Of a stretch of 53,670 bases of DNA, positions 19,036-28,359 are shown one piece after another (within the stretch, counting starts at the first letter, position 1; each line of letters begins with the position of its first letter). The stretch is taken from contig JADHNY010000015.1 of NCBI GenBank assembly GCA_016779265.1, forward strand, positions 1-53,670. The letters run 5' to 3'. Origin of the DNA: Pirellulales bacterium (GTDB taxonomy: Bacteria > Planctomycetota > Planctomycetia > Pirellulales > UBA1268). The notes beneath the pieces are model-generated. The model had not been told where the DNA came from, did not search any database, and worked only from the letters and a program-made list of their open reading frames with translations. A program made the translations under genes and the position numbers.

Positions 19036-19272
19036 GTGGCATCAGTTCAGGAACGAGTGATTGAGATCGTGGCTTCCCAGTTGGGTGCCAACAAGGACCA
19101 GATCACTCCCGAGACGTCGTTCATCAATGATCTCGGTGCAGATTCGCTCGACACTGTTGAGCTGGTCATGGAACTCGAGGAAGAGTTCAAGATCAACATC
19201 CCTGACGATGCGGCTGAGAAGATTCAGACTGTCGGTCAGGCGGTTGAGTTCATCGAGAAGAGTCAGGCCTGA
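19036..19272 (+). CDS. acpP: Acyl carrier protein
   Basis: This small acidic protein (78 residues) carries growing acyl chains on 4'-phosphopantetheine attached to the serine of GADSLDTVE (Ser38). The sequence follows AcpP along its whole length ([14 protein letters not shown] to [10 protein letters not shown]). The GTG start at 19036 is set by GAGGAG seven bases upstream. The longer upstream open frame has no ACP similarity. It stands between fabG and fabF. Confidence 0.96.
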   Translation: MASVQERVIEIVASQLGANKDQITPETSFINDLGADSLDTVELVMELEEEFKINIPDDAAEKIQTVGQAVEFIEKSQA

Positions 19273-19346
19273 TCACGTCTTCGTGATTGGCGATGGGGCC
19301 GTCCGTTGTCGGCCCCCGAAACCGCGGTTTGGATTGAGCTGGCAGG

Positions 19347-20594
19347 ATGAAGCGTCGTGTCGTGGTGACGGGCTTGGGAGTGGTGACGAGCCTCGGTCGA
19401 AAGGTCGACACGTTCTGGGAGCGGGTCGTTCGCGGTGACAGTGGTGTTGGGCCCATCACTCTGTTCGATGTGAGTGGCTATCGCGTGCAGTTCGGTGGAC
19501 AGGTGCCGTGGGAGCCGGAAGGCGAGGGCATCGCATCACCGAAGGAACTGCGGCGGCTCGACCGTTTCACGCAGTTTGCTTTGGCGAGTGCGACCGACGC
19601 GGTCACAGATTCAGGGATCGACTTCTCGAAAGAAGATCCGTTCCGCTGTGGCGTGGTTGTCGGCTCCGGCATCGGTGGTCTTGCCGAGTTTGAAACGCAG
19701 CACGAGCGTTTGCTGATGAAGGGCATCGATAAGGTTTCACCCTTCACGATCCCGAAGCTGATGGTCAACTCCGCGAGTGGTCACGTTTCCAGCAAGTATG
19801 GCATCAAGGGGCCGAACACCGCCGTTGCCACCGCCTGTGCAAGTGCAGCGAACTCGATCGGAGAGGCTCTGCGGACGATCCAGACGGGTGATGCCGACGT
19901 CATGATCACCGGCGGGAGCGAGGCTGCCCTGACTCCGATGGGGCTCGCTGGCTTTCAGAATATGCGTGCCCTCTCGTTCCGCAGTGATGCACCGCAGCAG
20001 GCAAGCCGCCCGTTTGATGCTGATCGCGACGGTTTTGTGCTCGCTGAAGGTGCCGGCGTTGTGGTCATCGAGGAGCTGGAGCATGCCCGTGCTCGCGGCG
20101 CTCGGATCTACGCGGAGCTTTTGGGCTACGGTGCCAGTGGTGATGCTGGCCATATCACGCAACCGGATGAGCATGGCACCGGGGCCGCTCGGGCGATGAG
20201 CATGGCCCTACGGGACGCTGCCCGTTCGCCGCACGATGTGCAGTATGTCAACGCGCACGGCACCAGCACGCCGCTTGGCGATAAGGCGGAAACGGCGGCG
20301 ATCAAAAAGGTGTTCGGTGAACATGCCACTTCGCTCGCGGTCTCCAGCACCAAGAGCCAGTTGGGCCACACGCTCGGCGCCTCGGGTGGTATTGAACTTG
20401 TGGTCTGTGCCCTGACGCTGACCCGCGGTGTAATCAGCCCCACGATCAATCTGGAAAATCCGGATCCTGCCTGCGATCTCGACTACACGCCGAATGTTGC
20501 TCGGGAGGCAACGGTCGATCTGGCCATGAGCAATAGTTTCGGCTTCGGAGGGCACAACGCCTCCTTGCTGCTCGGTCGGTTTTCCGGCAGCTAA
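19347..20594 (+). CDS. fabF: 3-oxoacyl-ACP synthase II FabF (catalytically intact)
   Basis: FabF condenses acyl-ACP with malonyl-ACP. The 415-residue protein keeps the full Cys-His-His triad: Cys in VATACASAANS, His in NAHGTSTPLGD, and His in KSQLGHTLGASG. The gating NSFGFGGHN motif is also present near the C-terminus. It lies 74 bases after acpP. It is the functional counterpart for comparison with the degenerate ketosynthase 1.4 kb downstream. Confidence 0.96.
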   Translation: MKRRVVVTGLGVVTSLGRKVDTFWERVVRGDSGVGPITLFDVSGYRVQFGGQVPWEPEGEGIASPKELRRLDRFTQFALASATDAVTDSGIDFSKEDPFRCGVVVGSGIGGLAEFETQHERLLMKGIDKVSPFTIPKLMVNSASGHVSSKYGIKGPNTAVATACASAANSIGEALRTIQTGDADVMITGGSEAALTPMGLAGFQNMRALSFRSDAPQQASRPFDADRDGFVLAEGAGVVVIEELEHARARGARIYAELLGYGASGDAGHITQPDEHGTGAARAMSMALRDAARSPHDVQYVNAHGTSTPLGDKAETAAIKKVFGEHATSLAVSSTKSQLGHTLGASGGIELVVCALTLTRGVISPTINLENPDPACDLDYTPNVAREATVDLAMSNSFGFGGHNASLLLGRFSGS

Positions 20595-20684
20595 GCCCGT
20601 GCGACGCGTCAGGTCAGCGAACTCGCCTTGCGGGCCCTGCCCTGCTCTGCCTACCGTGCCACGCCAGTCTGGAGCGTGCAGCGT

Positions 20685-21752
20685 ATGGGTCGAGCCCTTT
20701 TCTTCGCATTCATAGCCGTCGGGATCACAGCCGTGACGGCCGCCGCGGAATCGCCAACGTCTGCGGCTGGGCCTGGTCTGCAGACCGTTTCGGTCGCCCC
20801 CACTGCCTGGGCTGATGGCACATCGCTGCCGAGCGAAGACGGGCAGCAGCTGCAGACGTACGACATCTCCCCGTTTGTCGACCAGGCCGGTGTGGGCAGC
20901 GAGAAGCTGGTGGTCGATTGGGTACTGCAAGAAACGGGCTATCCAAGCTGGCATGGCGGGCAGCTCGCGGCACTCGCAGCGAATGGCACCACGCTCACCT
21001 GTTTTCACACGCCGCAGATGCAGTCCCGAGTGGCCGATGTGGTGCAACGGTTTGTGGGGGATGCTGCGGCTCCGCATCGCTTTCTGGTGCGTGTTGTTGG
21101 TGTGGGGAGCCCGTCGTGGCGAGGTGATGTCGCGGCTGCCATGACGCCACTGCCAACAACCACGCCAGGCGTGCAGGCCTGGATGATGCCGCGAGAGTCT
21201 GCGGCGTTGGTTCTGGCAACCCTTCGCGGCCGAGTCGATTTTCGAGAAGTGCCCACCGGGCCAGTGCTGGCTGCGAATGGCCAGCCTGCTGTGATTTCGG
21301 GAGGCCGGCGACGTTCGTATGTGCGGGATGTCGCCACAGGCATTCCGGCTGCTCCCGGCTGGCAGCCGGTGACCAGTGGGTGCGATGAGGGGCTCTCGGT
21401 GGAAGTGCAGCCGCTGATGACGTCGGACGGCACGGCAGTGGAGGCGATTCTCCGCTGCCGGATCGACCAGATTGAGCGGATGGCCACGGTGGCTGTGGCT
21501 GTGCCTGCGGCACAAGGTGGGAAGGTGGAGATTGAGGTGCCGCAGTCCTCGTCAGTGCGGGTTGGCGAACGATTTCGATGGCCAGCTACGCAGGCGCTTG
21601 TGATCGGCCTCGGGCTGGTGCCCTGGCCGGTGCCGGATCCTGAACGGCCTGGTGGGCCAACGCTGCTCCCTCCGGCGGCGTTGCGGATGGACGTCATGGT
21701 GATCGTCGAGCCACGGCTCGCGTCTGCCGCAGCCGTCGCGAGTGGATCCTGA
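20685..21752 (+). CDS. Secreted protein of unknown function within the fab cluster
   Basis: I do not recognise a firm family. From the ATG at 20685 the protein has 355 residues and a clear signal peptide (GRALFFAFIAVGITAVTAAA). GGAG lies about 10 bases upstream. A start 19 codons earlier is possible. The C-terminal 150 residues (VEVQPLMTSDGTAVEAILRC, then VGERFRWPATQ) faintly recall the beta-rich secretin/GspD core, but the resemblance is too weak to name it. It sits in the same direction between fabF and the triad-less ketosynthase, so an exported protein interrupts a cytoplasmic pathway cluster. Confidence 0.6.
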   Translation: MGRALFFAFIAVGITAVTAAAESPTSAAGPGLQTVSVAPTAWADGTSLPSEDGQQLQTYDISPFVDQAGVGSEKLVVDWVLQETGYPSWHGGQLAALAANGTTLTCFHTPQMQSRVADVVQRFVGDAAAPHRFLVRVVGVGSPSWRGDVAAAMTPLPTTTPGVQAWMMPRESAALVLATLRGRVDFREVPTGPVLAANGQPAVISGGRRRSYVRDVATGIPAAPGWQPVTSGCDEGLSVEVQPLMTSDGTAVEAILRCRIDQIERMATVAVAVPAAQGGKVEIEVPQSSSVRVGERFRWPATQALVIGLGLVPWPVPDPERPGGPTLLPPAALRMDVMVIVEPRLASAAAVASGS

Positions 21753-21774
21753 GCAGTGATGTCTGCATCTCGAC

Positions 21775-21804
21775 AAGACATGAACGCCGCCGGCAGCCTA
21801 TACT
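21775..21804 (+). promoter_or_regulatory. Candidate promoter of the degenerate ketosynthase
   Basis: AAGACA (21775-21780), an 18-base spacer and TATACT (21799-21804, 5 of 6) lie about 195 bases before the ketosynthase start. This suggests the gene can be expressed separately from fabF. Confidence 0.4.
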
Positions 21805-21998
21805 TCGCGGCCTCTCAGCAGCGAAAAGCCCCTCTGGCTCATGTGGGCATGCGGGCGGTTTCGGGCTGGCGCAGAGTCCCGGCGGGCCATCGAGCGATGC
21901 TCAGGCGACTGCCTGATGAGATGGGACGCGGTGTTGAGGCGATGAACGTCGGTTCCCCGGCGTAATCATATGAGAGAACCCTGGATAGGAAACGGTGC

Positions 21999-23333
21999 AT
22001 GAGTTCGTCCGCACAGCGGCGCGTCGTGGTCACGGGCATGGGGGTGGTGAGCCCTCTCGGGCTCGACCTCGAGAGTGTGTTTGAGGCGTTGATGGCTGGC
22101 CGAAGTGGCGTGGCGGAAATCGCCGCGTTTTCAACGGCAGGGCTGCCGTTGCACCACGGTGGCGAGGCCACTGAGTTCACCGGAGATATTGCCAACTACG
22201 GTCCGCTGCAGAGCGATCAAAAGCGGGCGATTCGTAAGGGGCAGAAGGTGATGTGCCGCGAAAGCCAGATGGCAGTCGCGGCGGCGCAGCGGGCGCTGCA
22301 AGACGCTGGCATTCAAAGTGGGGAACACAATCCGCCGCGGTTTGGCTGCGTGTTTGGCTCCGATTACATGCTCACCCTGCCCGGTGATTTCACGACGTCT
22401 GTGGCGAACTGCCGGGGCGACGATGGCAGCTTTGCGTTCGATAAATGGGGGGACGAAGGGCTGTCTCGGATGGCGCCACTGTGGCTGCTTCTCTACCTTC
22501 CGAACATGCCCGCGAGTCACATTGCGATCTACAACGATCTGCAGGGGCCAAGCAACTCCGTCACGATGCGTGAGGCGAGCGGACACCTCGCTGTCGGCGA
22601 GGCTGTCAGCACGATCCAGCGGGGGCAGGCAGATGTCATGCTGGCTGGGGCGACCGGTACCCGGATTCATCCGATGAAGACCGTGCATGCCCTGCAGAGC
22701 TGCCAGGTGGCGACAGGAAATGGTGATCCTGCAACCTGGAGTCGTCCGTTTGACGCCGGGCGTTCTGGCATGGTGCTTGGCGAAGGTGCAGGTGTGTTTG
22801 TGCTGGAGGAGCTCGAGCATGCTCGGCGTCGTGGTGCCACGATTCATGCCGAGGTCTTGGGACATGGCGCGCGAACAGCCTGCAACGCTCGTTGCATTGG
22901 CGATGACCGCCAGGCGATCAGGCTCTCGTTGGGGCGGGCTCTGGAGATGGCCGGCCTGTCTACGACGGATATCGGTCATATTCACGCCCGTGGCGTGAGC
23001 ACAACGCTCGGCGACCGAGGGGAGGCCGCCGCCCTGCAGGATCTGCTTGGTGATGCGGTGGCGTCCATTCCAGTGGTGGCCGCGAAGAGCCACATGGGCA
23101 ACCTCGGGGCGGGGAGCGGCATGGTTGAAATGGCGGTCAGCGTGGCGGCGATGCAGAAGAAGACGCTTTTCCCCTTGCTCAACTTCGAATCGGCCGATCC
23201 GGAGTGCCCGATCGTCCCGGCGCGTGGCGGTGAGGCTGCTGGTGATGTCTGCCTCTCGGTTTCCGCGACCCCTCAGGGGCAGTCGGCGGCTGTCGTGCTC
23301 GGACGCTGGAATGGCGAGGAGAGCCTGGGGTGA
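21999..23333 (+). CDS. Ketosynthase-fold protein lacking the catalytic triad (chain-length-factor-like)
   Basis: This 444-residue protein is KAS II-like over its whole length (RRVVVTGMGVVSPLG start, GPSNSV, SRPFDAGRSGMVLGEGAG, LEELEHARRRGA). The triad is gone: Glu192 stands at the active-site Cys (TMREASG against FabF TACASA), Arg331 at the first His (HARGVST), and Asn368 at the second (KSHMGNLG). The GFGG motif near the C-terminus is also lost. Lys363 next to the second His site remains. The fold appears intact, without frameshifts. This is how chain-length factors of type II polyketide synthases look, which pair with an active ketosynthase. The partner here could be FabF. AGGA precedes the ATG. 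Confidence 0.88.
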   Translation: MSSSAQRRVVVTGMGVVSPLGLDLESVFEALMAGRSGVAEIAAFSTAGLPLHHGGEATEFTGDIANYGPLQSDQKRAIRKGQKVMCRESQMAVAAAQRALQDAGIQSGEHNPPRFGCVFGSDYMLTLPGDFTTSVANCRGDDGSFAFDKWGDEGLSRMAPLWLLLYLPNMPASHIAIYNDLQGPSNSVTMREASGHLAVGEAVSTIQRGQADVMLAGATGTRIHPMKTVHALQSCQVATGNGDPATWSRPFDAGRSGMVLGEGAGVFVLEELEHARRRGATIHAEVLGHGARTACNARCIGDDRQAIRLSLGRALEMAGLSTTDIGHIHARGVSTTLGDRGEAAALQDLLGDAVASIPVVAAKSHMGNLGAGSGMVEMAVSVAAMQKKTLFPLLNFESADPECPIVPARGGEAAGDVCLSVSATPQGQSAAVVLGRWNGEESLG

Positions 23334-23363
23334 GACGTAGCCCGCGATAGCCGTCGCTGTGGC

Positions 23364-23392
23364 TTGACAACCCATCAGGGTGGCCGTACGGT
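23364..23392 (+). promoter_or_regulatory. Candidate sigma-70 promoter of the nusA-infB operon
   Basis: A perfect TTGACA (23364-23369), a 17-base spacer and TACGGT (23387-23392) lie about 237 bases before nusA. The resulting leader contains a small hairpin with a GCAA tetraloop (CCTC-GCAA-GAGG, 23486-23497), a fold common in structured RNA. Confidence 0.5.
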
Positions 23393-23628
23393 GCGATATT
23401 CCGGCCCATGGGGCCGGATCGGGTTGGTACCGCTGGCTGCGGTCCTGGGACAGAGGGTTTAGCTCCTAGGAAAACCGTCGAAGTGCCTCGCAAGAGGTGC
23501 TCGGCGTTCATGACGTGAAGAGCGTCGGCAAAGCCGGCATACTGCCCGGCTCGACGTCCTCGTCCTATGTGGGCTCTCAGTTGGTTGGCGGTGTCGCCAG
23601 CGTTCGAGGGCTAAACCACGGGAGCGCC

Positions 23629-24975
23629 ATGAAGCCCGACGAAATTCTTCGCGTTGTAGACGCGATCCACCGCGACAAAAACATCGACAAAGAGATCGTC
23701 TTCGGCGCGATCGAGTCGGCTCTCGTCACGGCGTTGACCAAGCAGTACGGCGAGAACGCGGAGATCGCGATCTCGATCGACCGGAACAACGGCCGTGTCA
23801 GCGGAACGCACGACGGTGTGGAGATTGACACCCAGGAGTTATCGGGGCGGATCGGCGCCCAGACGGCCAAGCAGGTGATCATTCAGAAGATCCGTGAGGC
23901 CGAGCGGGACGCGATTCACGACGAGTATGAGGAGCAGGTTGGTTTCATGGTGTCGGGTGTCGTGAGTCGGCACGAAGGTGCTATGGCCACGGTGTCTCTT
24001 GGCGGCACGGAGGCGATCCTGCCCCGTAGCGAGCAGATTCCCGGCGAGTCCTATCATCCCAACGAGCGGATTCGGGCCACGATCTTCGAGGTGCGGAAGC
24101 AGGGCAGCCGCGTGAAGATCATCCTGTCGCGGATCAGACCGCAGCTTGTTCAGCGTCTCTTTGAGCAAGAGATTCCTGAGATTGCTGATGGCGTGATCGA
24201 GATTCGTGCGATCTCCCGCGAGCCTGGCTACCGCAGCAAAGTTGCCGTGATCAGCTCTGATGCTCGGGTCGACTGTGTGGGAGCCTGCGTCGGTGTCCGC
24301 GGGAACCGCATTAAGAACATTGTTGAAGAACTTGGTGGCGAGCGGATCGACATCGTTCGGTGGAGTGACGACCTGCAGGTGCTCGTCCCCAACGCCCTCC
24401 AGCCGGCCGAAGTTGACGAGGTGATCCTCTGTCAGATGCTCGGTCGCGGCATCGTTCTGGTGCGGGAGGATCAGCTCTCGCTGGCGATCGGTCGACGTGG
24501 TCAGAACGTGCGGCTTGCGAGCAAGTTGTGCGGCTGGGACATCGAGATCATGACTCGTGATGAGCTGGATCAACAGATCGAGAAGGCGGTCGAAGGCTTT
24601 GCATCGATTGAAGGCCTTGAGCCTGACGTGGCAGAACGGCTAGTCGGGGAAGGCTTCCTGTCGTACGACGATCTTTCGGTGATTGAGCCGGAAGATCTGA
24701 TGGAGATGGGCGGTCTCTCTGAGGAAGCGGTCGATGCGATCGTGACCGAGGCCGAGCGTCGCGCCACGATCGCTGAGGAGGCTGCGGCTGATCAGCGGCG
24801 TCGCCAGCGGGAGCAGGAGCAGCTCGAGGCTACTGCTGCAGCGGTGGCAGTTGAGGCCCCGTCCGAGGAGGCAGCTGCTCCGGAGGCCGATGACGCCGAG
24901 CCAGAGTCTTCCGAGGATTCAGAAGAATCGCAGCCTGAAGAGCCATCGGCAGGAGAGGTCCCAGACGCGGAATAG
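23629..24975 (+). CDS. nusA: Transcription termination/antitermination factor NusA
   Basis: NusA binds RNA polymerase and nascent RNA. The N-terminal polymerase-binding domain begins [20 protein letters not shown]. An S1 domain (about residues 105-175), two KH domains ([17 protein letters not shown] and [15 protein letters not shown]) and a helix-hairpin-helix region follow. The last 70 residues are a very acidic, low-complexity tail. The ATG at 23629 has GGAG five bases upstream. The open frame extends 44 codons further without similarity. rimP, the usual upstream neighbour, is absent. Confidence 0.95.
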   Translation: MKPDEILRVVDAIHRDKNIDKEIVFGAIESALVTALTKQYGENAEIAISIDRNNGRVSGTHDGVEIDTQELSGRIGAQTAKQVIIQKIREAERDAIHDEYEEQVGFMVSGVVSRHEGAMATVSLGGTEAILPRSEQIPGESYHPNERIRATIFEVRKQGSRVKIILSRIRPQLVQRLFEQEIPEIADGVIEIRAISREPGYRSKVAVISSDARVDCVGACVGVRGNRIKNIVEELGGERIDIVRWSDDLQVLVPNALQPAEVDEVILCQMLGRGIVLVREDQLSLAIGRRGQNVRLASKLCGWDIEIMTRDELDQQIEKAVEGFASIEGLEPDVAERLVGEGFLSYDDLSVIEPEDLMEMGGLSEEAVDAIVTEAERRATIAEEAAADQRRRQREQEQLEATAAAVAVEAPSEEAAAPEADDAEPESSEDSEESQPEEPSAGEVPDAE

Positions 24976-24993
24976 CCGCATAGGACAGGGGCC

Positions 24994-25023
24994 GTTAGCT
25001 CGATTCTACTGAATCGAGCTAAC
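24994..25023 (+). terminator. Perfect 13-bp hairpin after nusA
   Basis: GTTAGCTCGATTC (24994-25006) and GAATCGAGCTAAC (25011-25023) form a perfect stem with a four-base loop (TACT), 18 bases after the nusA stop. There is no U-run. It could be a pause or attenuator structure, an RNase III site separating nusA from infB, or a factor-assisted terminator. Confidence 0.55.
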
Positions 25024-25139
25024 TGTGAGCCGGTGTGCGGCAGATGGATTCGATTTTTCGGGCATGTGAATGATAGACTACGGGTTCAGGATAAGGACTC
25101 CCGAGGTGGAAGAGGTGAGGCACGTGACAGGATGAGCGG

Positions 25140-25420
25140 ACCATGCACGACGTCGTGAAGGTGTCGGCACGGGTGTCACCGTGGTGGTCGCGATGCAAGT
25201 GAGCAACGCGACATCGTGGAGAAAGGGCATCCCTTGCGACGGTATGGGGCTCGCAGCCCGTCTGCAGACGCAGGCGATGATGCGACCCAGACGGTCAGGT
25301 TCAGGATTCCTGGTAGCGAAACCTGATTGCCACACGGCAATCACCGGTTTGGCCTGTGGGCATGCCCACGCCGCCGACGCAACGGGAGAACTGCTGCAGC
25401 CGAATGTTCGGTTCAGCAGG
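25140..25420 (+). ncRNA. Candidate structured leader RNA upstream of infB
   Basis: No protein-coding frame is convincing between nusA and infB (479 bases after the hairpin), but inverted repeats follow each other closely: 25146-25157, 25168-25183, 25187-25212 (GTCGCG/CGCGAC with inner TGC/GCA), 25247-25259 (GGGCT/AGCCC), 25259-25270, 25295-25326 (TCAGGTT/AACCTGA enclosing CAGG/CCTG), 25325-25342 (GATTGCC/GGCAATC), 25356-25369 (GTGGGC/GCCCAC) and 25391-25419 (CTGCTG/CAGCAG enclosing CCGAA/TTCGG). Adjacent stems share bases at two points, so alternative folds are possible. It matches no riboswitch, RNase P, SRP, 6S or tmRNA signature I know. It may be a cis-regulatory leader of infB or an independent RNA. 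Confidence 0.45.
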
Positions 25421-25502
25421 GATCGACAACAGGGTGATCTGAGACTGGATGAGCGGTTGGCGTTGGCTGGTGTTGCTAGCGACGTCGCCGGAAGGGTAGC
25501 GA

Positions 25503-28349
25503 GTGGCAGTTCGTATTTACACGTTGGCCAAGGAGCTAAAGCTCGACAGCAAAGAGCTGGTCGAGTTGTGCTCCCGTGCTGGTATCCACGACAAGGGGTC
25601 AGCCCTCGCCAGTCTCAGCGACGAGGAAGTCGCGAAGCTGCGGGAGTTCATGTCGGCGAAGTCCAAGCCGCCGGAGCGTCCGTCGGTCGCTCAGGCTGCC
25701 GTCAAACCGCCCGCCGCCGAAAAGGCGTTGCGTCGCGAGGACTACATCGCGCCGACCGGCGTCACGGGCCGGGCGTCGAAGCCCGCCGTGAGGCCCTCGG
25801 CGACTCCGCCTGTTCGGCACTCTTCGAAGCCGCCTGTTGAGCGGTCATCTACGGCCACGCCGAAGGTCGACGTGGGCACACCGTCCGCCCTTCCTCAGCC
25901 CCCAGTGCCGACGGCAGTCAGGCCGGAGGCTCCCCTGCCGAAGTCGCCTCCGCCAGCCAGTGCTGCTCCTCCCGTGCCAACGCGTCCGCCGCGTCAACCT
26001 CTACCTCCACCGATACGTCGGGTCGGGGAGCTGCGAGCTCAAAACACTGGTGAAGACAAGCCTCGACCGACGGTGAAGCCCAAGTCGGTGTCGCGGCCAG
26101 CTCCGAGGCCGGCGTTTAAGCTTGCTCCGATGCCTGCAGCAAAGAAGCCTGTGGCACGAACAAGCCAGGAGCCCGCTCCGCAAAAGCCGGACGTCAAGCT
26201 TCCTCTCGACGCGATCAGGAGCGCCAAGGCTGGCGGTGCGAAGCCGCTCGCTGAGCACATGCGGAAGCATGAGCAGCGGCAGGCAGACGCCGGACGGCCG
26301 CGTCCAGGTGGTGTGCGTGGTGGCGAAGCCAGCCCGCCTCCGCTGATGGAGGCAGGCGGCAGGCTTCGCCGGTCGCCGCAGGGGAAAGGCCGAAGCGATG
26401 GTGGTGACCTGCTGGGCGGTCGCGAAGTTCGTCAGCTCGCTCGCAAGAGAACAACCGGCCGTCGTGGGCGTTTTGGAGAAGAAGACGATCGCGGTATGCG
26501 TCGCCGTCGCCCACAGCGGCAACGAAGGACGGTGTCTACAGCGGCACCTCGCAAGACCAATGCGTCGCTTCAGGTGCCCTGCACCGTCCGCGCATTCTCG
26601 GAGGCGATTGGGCTGGCTGCCAGCGAAGTCCTCAAGCGGCTGCTCAACTTTGGCATGGAGACGATGCCAAGCATCGGTATGTCGCTCGATCGCGACATGG
26701 TCGAACTCCTGGCTGCTGAAATTGGTGTCGAACTCGACATCAAGACGCCAGAAGACCTTGAGCAGGATCTGATCGCCGGCTTTGAAGCTGTCGAAGAGGA
26801 TCCCGCACTGCAGCAGCCGCGTCCGCCAGTTGTGACGTTCCTCGGCCATGTCGACCATGGAAAGACGTCGCTGCTGGATCGCATCCTTGGGATCGACGTG
26901 GCGGCAGGGGAAAGTGGTGGTATCACGCAGCATATTCGGGCCTACACCGTGACGCGTGACGAGAATAATCATGCGATTAAGTCCGTCACGTTTGTCGATA
27001 CTCCTGGCCACGAAGCCTTTACGCAGATGCGTGTTCGTGGTGCCAACGTGACCGACTGTGCGGTGATCGTGGTGGCGGCAGACGACGGTCTGATGCCGCA
27101 GACCGAAGAAGCGATCAGCCATGCTCGGGCGGCGAACGTGCCGATTGTGGTCTGTATCAACAAGATCGACCTGCCTGGGGCGGATGTCGACAAGATCTAC
27201 CAGCAGCTTGCGGCGAACGAGCTTCTGCCGAGTGAGTGGGGTGGCGAAACTGAGGTGGTCAAGACCAGCGCCCTGACCGGCGAAGGTGTTGAGGATCTGC
27301 TTGAGACCCTGCTGACGATCGCAGAACTGCACGACCTGCGGGCAAACCCAGATCGTGATGCCGCGGGAGTCTGCCTCGATGCATCTGTTCATGAGGGCCG
27401 CGGTGTGGTGGCCTGCTTGATGGTGCAGAAGGGCACACTCAAGGTGGGGGATGCGGTCGTCTGTGGCGAGGCGAGTGGTCACGTCAAGTCGATGACCGAC
27501 ACGCTCAACCGACGTCAACGACTCACCGAGGCTGGACCGTCACGGCCGGTGTTTGTTGCCGGTCTGGATACGGCCCCTGCCCCGGGCGAACGGTTCTATG
27601 TTGTCGAGTCGATCGCCAAGGCCCGTGAAGTGGCTGTGAAGAGAACGGACCTGCGTCGTGAGTCGCACCTGTCGAAGCAGCCGGTGCATGTCACGCTTGA
27701 GAATCTGTTTGACCGTCTCGACACCGACAAGACTCCGATTCTGAACCTGATTATTCGTGCGGATGTGCGGGGTTCGATCGAGGCCATCCTCAAAGAACTT
27801 GAGAAGCTTGAGCATCCCGAGGTTGGGGTTCGCGTGTTGCAGTCCATGGTCGGTGGGATTACAGAAGCGGACGTCGCCTTGGCAGACGCTTCCGATGCCG
27901 TGATCATTGGCTTCAACGTCGCTCCCGATGAGCGGGCCCGTTCTGCGGCGGAAGATCGTGGCGTTCAGATCAAGCGGTACAGCATTATCTATCAGGTCAC
28001 CGACGACCTGCGAAATGCACTTGAGGGCATGCTTGCCCCTGAGCGACGTGAAGCAGAACTGGGGCGAGCCCTGGTGCAGCGAACCTTCTCGATCAGTCGT
28101 TTTGGTGTGATCGCAGGATGTCGCGTGATTGGCGGCATGATCTACCGCAATGCTCGGATGCGTGTGGTACGCGACAGCGTGGTGGTGGGTGACTACGCCA
28201 TCGATTCGCTGCGGCGAGAAAAGGATGACGTGCGAGAGGTCCGAGACGGCCTCGAGTGCGGCATTAAGCTCGCCGGCTTCAACGATATCAAGGAGGCGGA
28301 CATCCTCGAGTGCTATCGCATCGAGGAGGTCGCCCGAACGCTCTCGTGA
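25503..28349 (+). CDS. infB: Translation initiation factor IF-2
   Basis: IF-2 is the GTPase that delivers initiator tRNA. The 948-residue protein starts with GTG and the IF2-N domain ([21 protein letters not shown]). A long Pro/Ala/Lys/Arg-rich linker (about residues 60-340) leads to a second IF2-N-like domain and then the G domain: [31 protein letters not shown] and SALTGEG. Domains II-IV follow, ending at [14 protein letters not shown]. The size is typical for a long IF-2. It is followed 10 bases later by rbfA. Confidence 0.96.
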   Translation: MAVRIYTLAKELKLDSKELVELCSRAGIHDKGSALASLSDEEVAKLREFMSAKSKPPERPSVAQAAVKPPAAEKALRREDYIAPTGVTGRASKPAVRPSATPPVRHSSKPPVERSSTATPKVDVGTPSALPQPPVPTAVRPEAPLPKSPPPASAAPPVPTRPPRQPLPPPIRRVGELRAQNTGEDKPRPTVKPKSVSRPAPRPAFKLAPMPAAKKPVARTSQEPAPQKPDVKLPLDAIRSAKAGGAKPLAEHMRKHEQRQADAGRPRPGGVRGGEASPPPLMEAGGRLRRSPQGKGRSDGGDLLGGREVRQLARKRTTGRRGRFGEEDDRGMRRRRPQRQRRTVSTAAPRKTNASLQVPCTVRAFSEAIGLAASEVLKRLLNFGMETMPSIGMSLDRDMVELLAAEIGVELDIKTPEDLEQDLIAGFEAVEEDPALQQPRPPVVTFLGHVDHGKTSLLDRILGIDVAAGESGGITQHIRAYTVTRDENNHAIKSVTFVDTPGHEAFTQMRVRGANVTDCAVIVVAADDGLMPQTEEAISHARAANVPIVVCINKIDLPGADVDKIYQQLAANELLPSEWGGETEVVKTSALTGEGVEDLLETLLTIAELHDLRANPDRDAAGVCLDASVHEGRGVVACLMVQKGTLKVGDAVVCGEASGHVKSMTDTLNRRQRLTEAGPSRPVFVAGLDTAPAPGERFYVVESIAKAREVAVKRTDLRRESHLSKQPVHVTLENLFDRLDTDKTPILNLIIRADVRGSIEAILKELEKLEHPEVGVRVLQSMVGGITEADVALADASDAVIIGFNVAPDERARSAAEDRGVQIKRYSIIYQVTDDLRNALEGMLAPERREAELGRALVQRTFSISRFGVIAGCRVIGGMIYRNARMRVVRDSVVVGDYAIDSLRREKDDVREVRDGLECGIKLAGFNDIKEADILECYRIEEVARTLS

Positions 28350-28359
28350 GGCCACCAGC

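Noticed and set aside
21756-21965. Small frame of 69 codons before the degenerate ketosynthase
   Set aside because: It overlaps the TATACT promoter candidate, lacks a ribosome binding site and has no family features.
20208-23375. Minus-strand frames of 435 and 414 codons
   Set aside because: Antisense to fabF, the secreted protein and the degenerate ketosynthase, without any recognisable motif.
25320-25450. TPP riboswitch in the infB leader
   Set aside because: GAAACCTGA and CTGAGA resemble TPP-box fragments, but they occur in the wrong order and without the other conserved parts.
25181-25840. Plus-strand frame of 219 codons across the infB start
   Set aside because: It runs out of frame into the well-supported IF-2 N-terminus and covers the hairpin-rich leader. 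No similarity to YlxR or another protein expected between nusA and infB.
26001-27518. Minus-strand frame of 505 codons
   Set aside because: Antisense to infB. The composition (many His and Arg) is that of a shadow frame.
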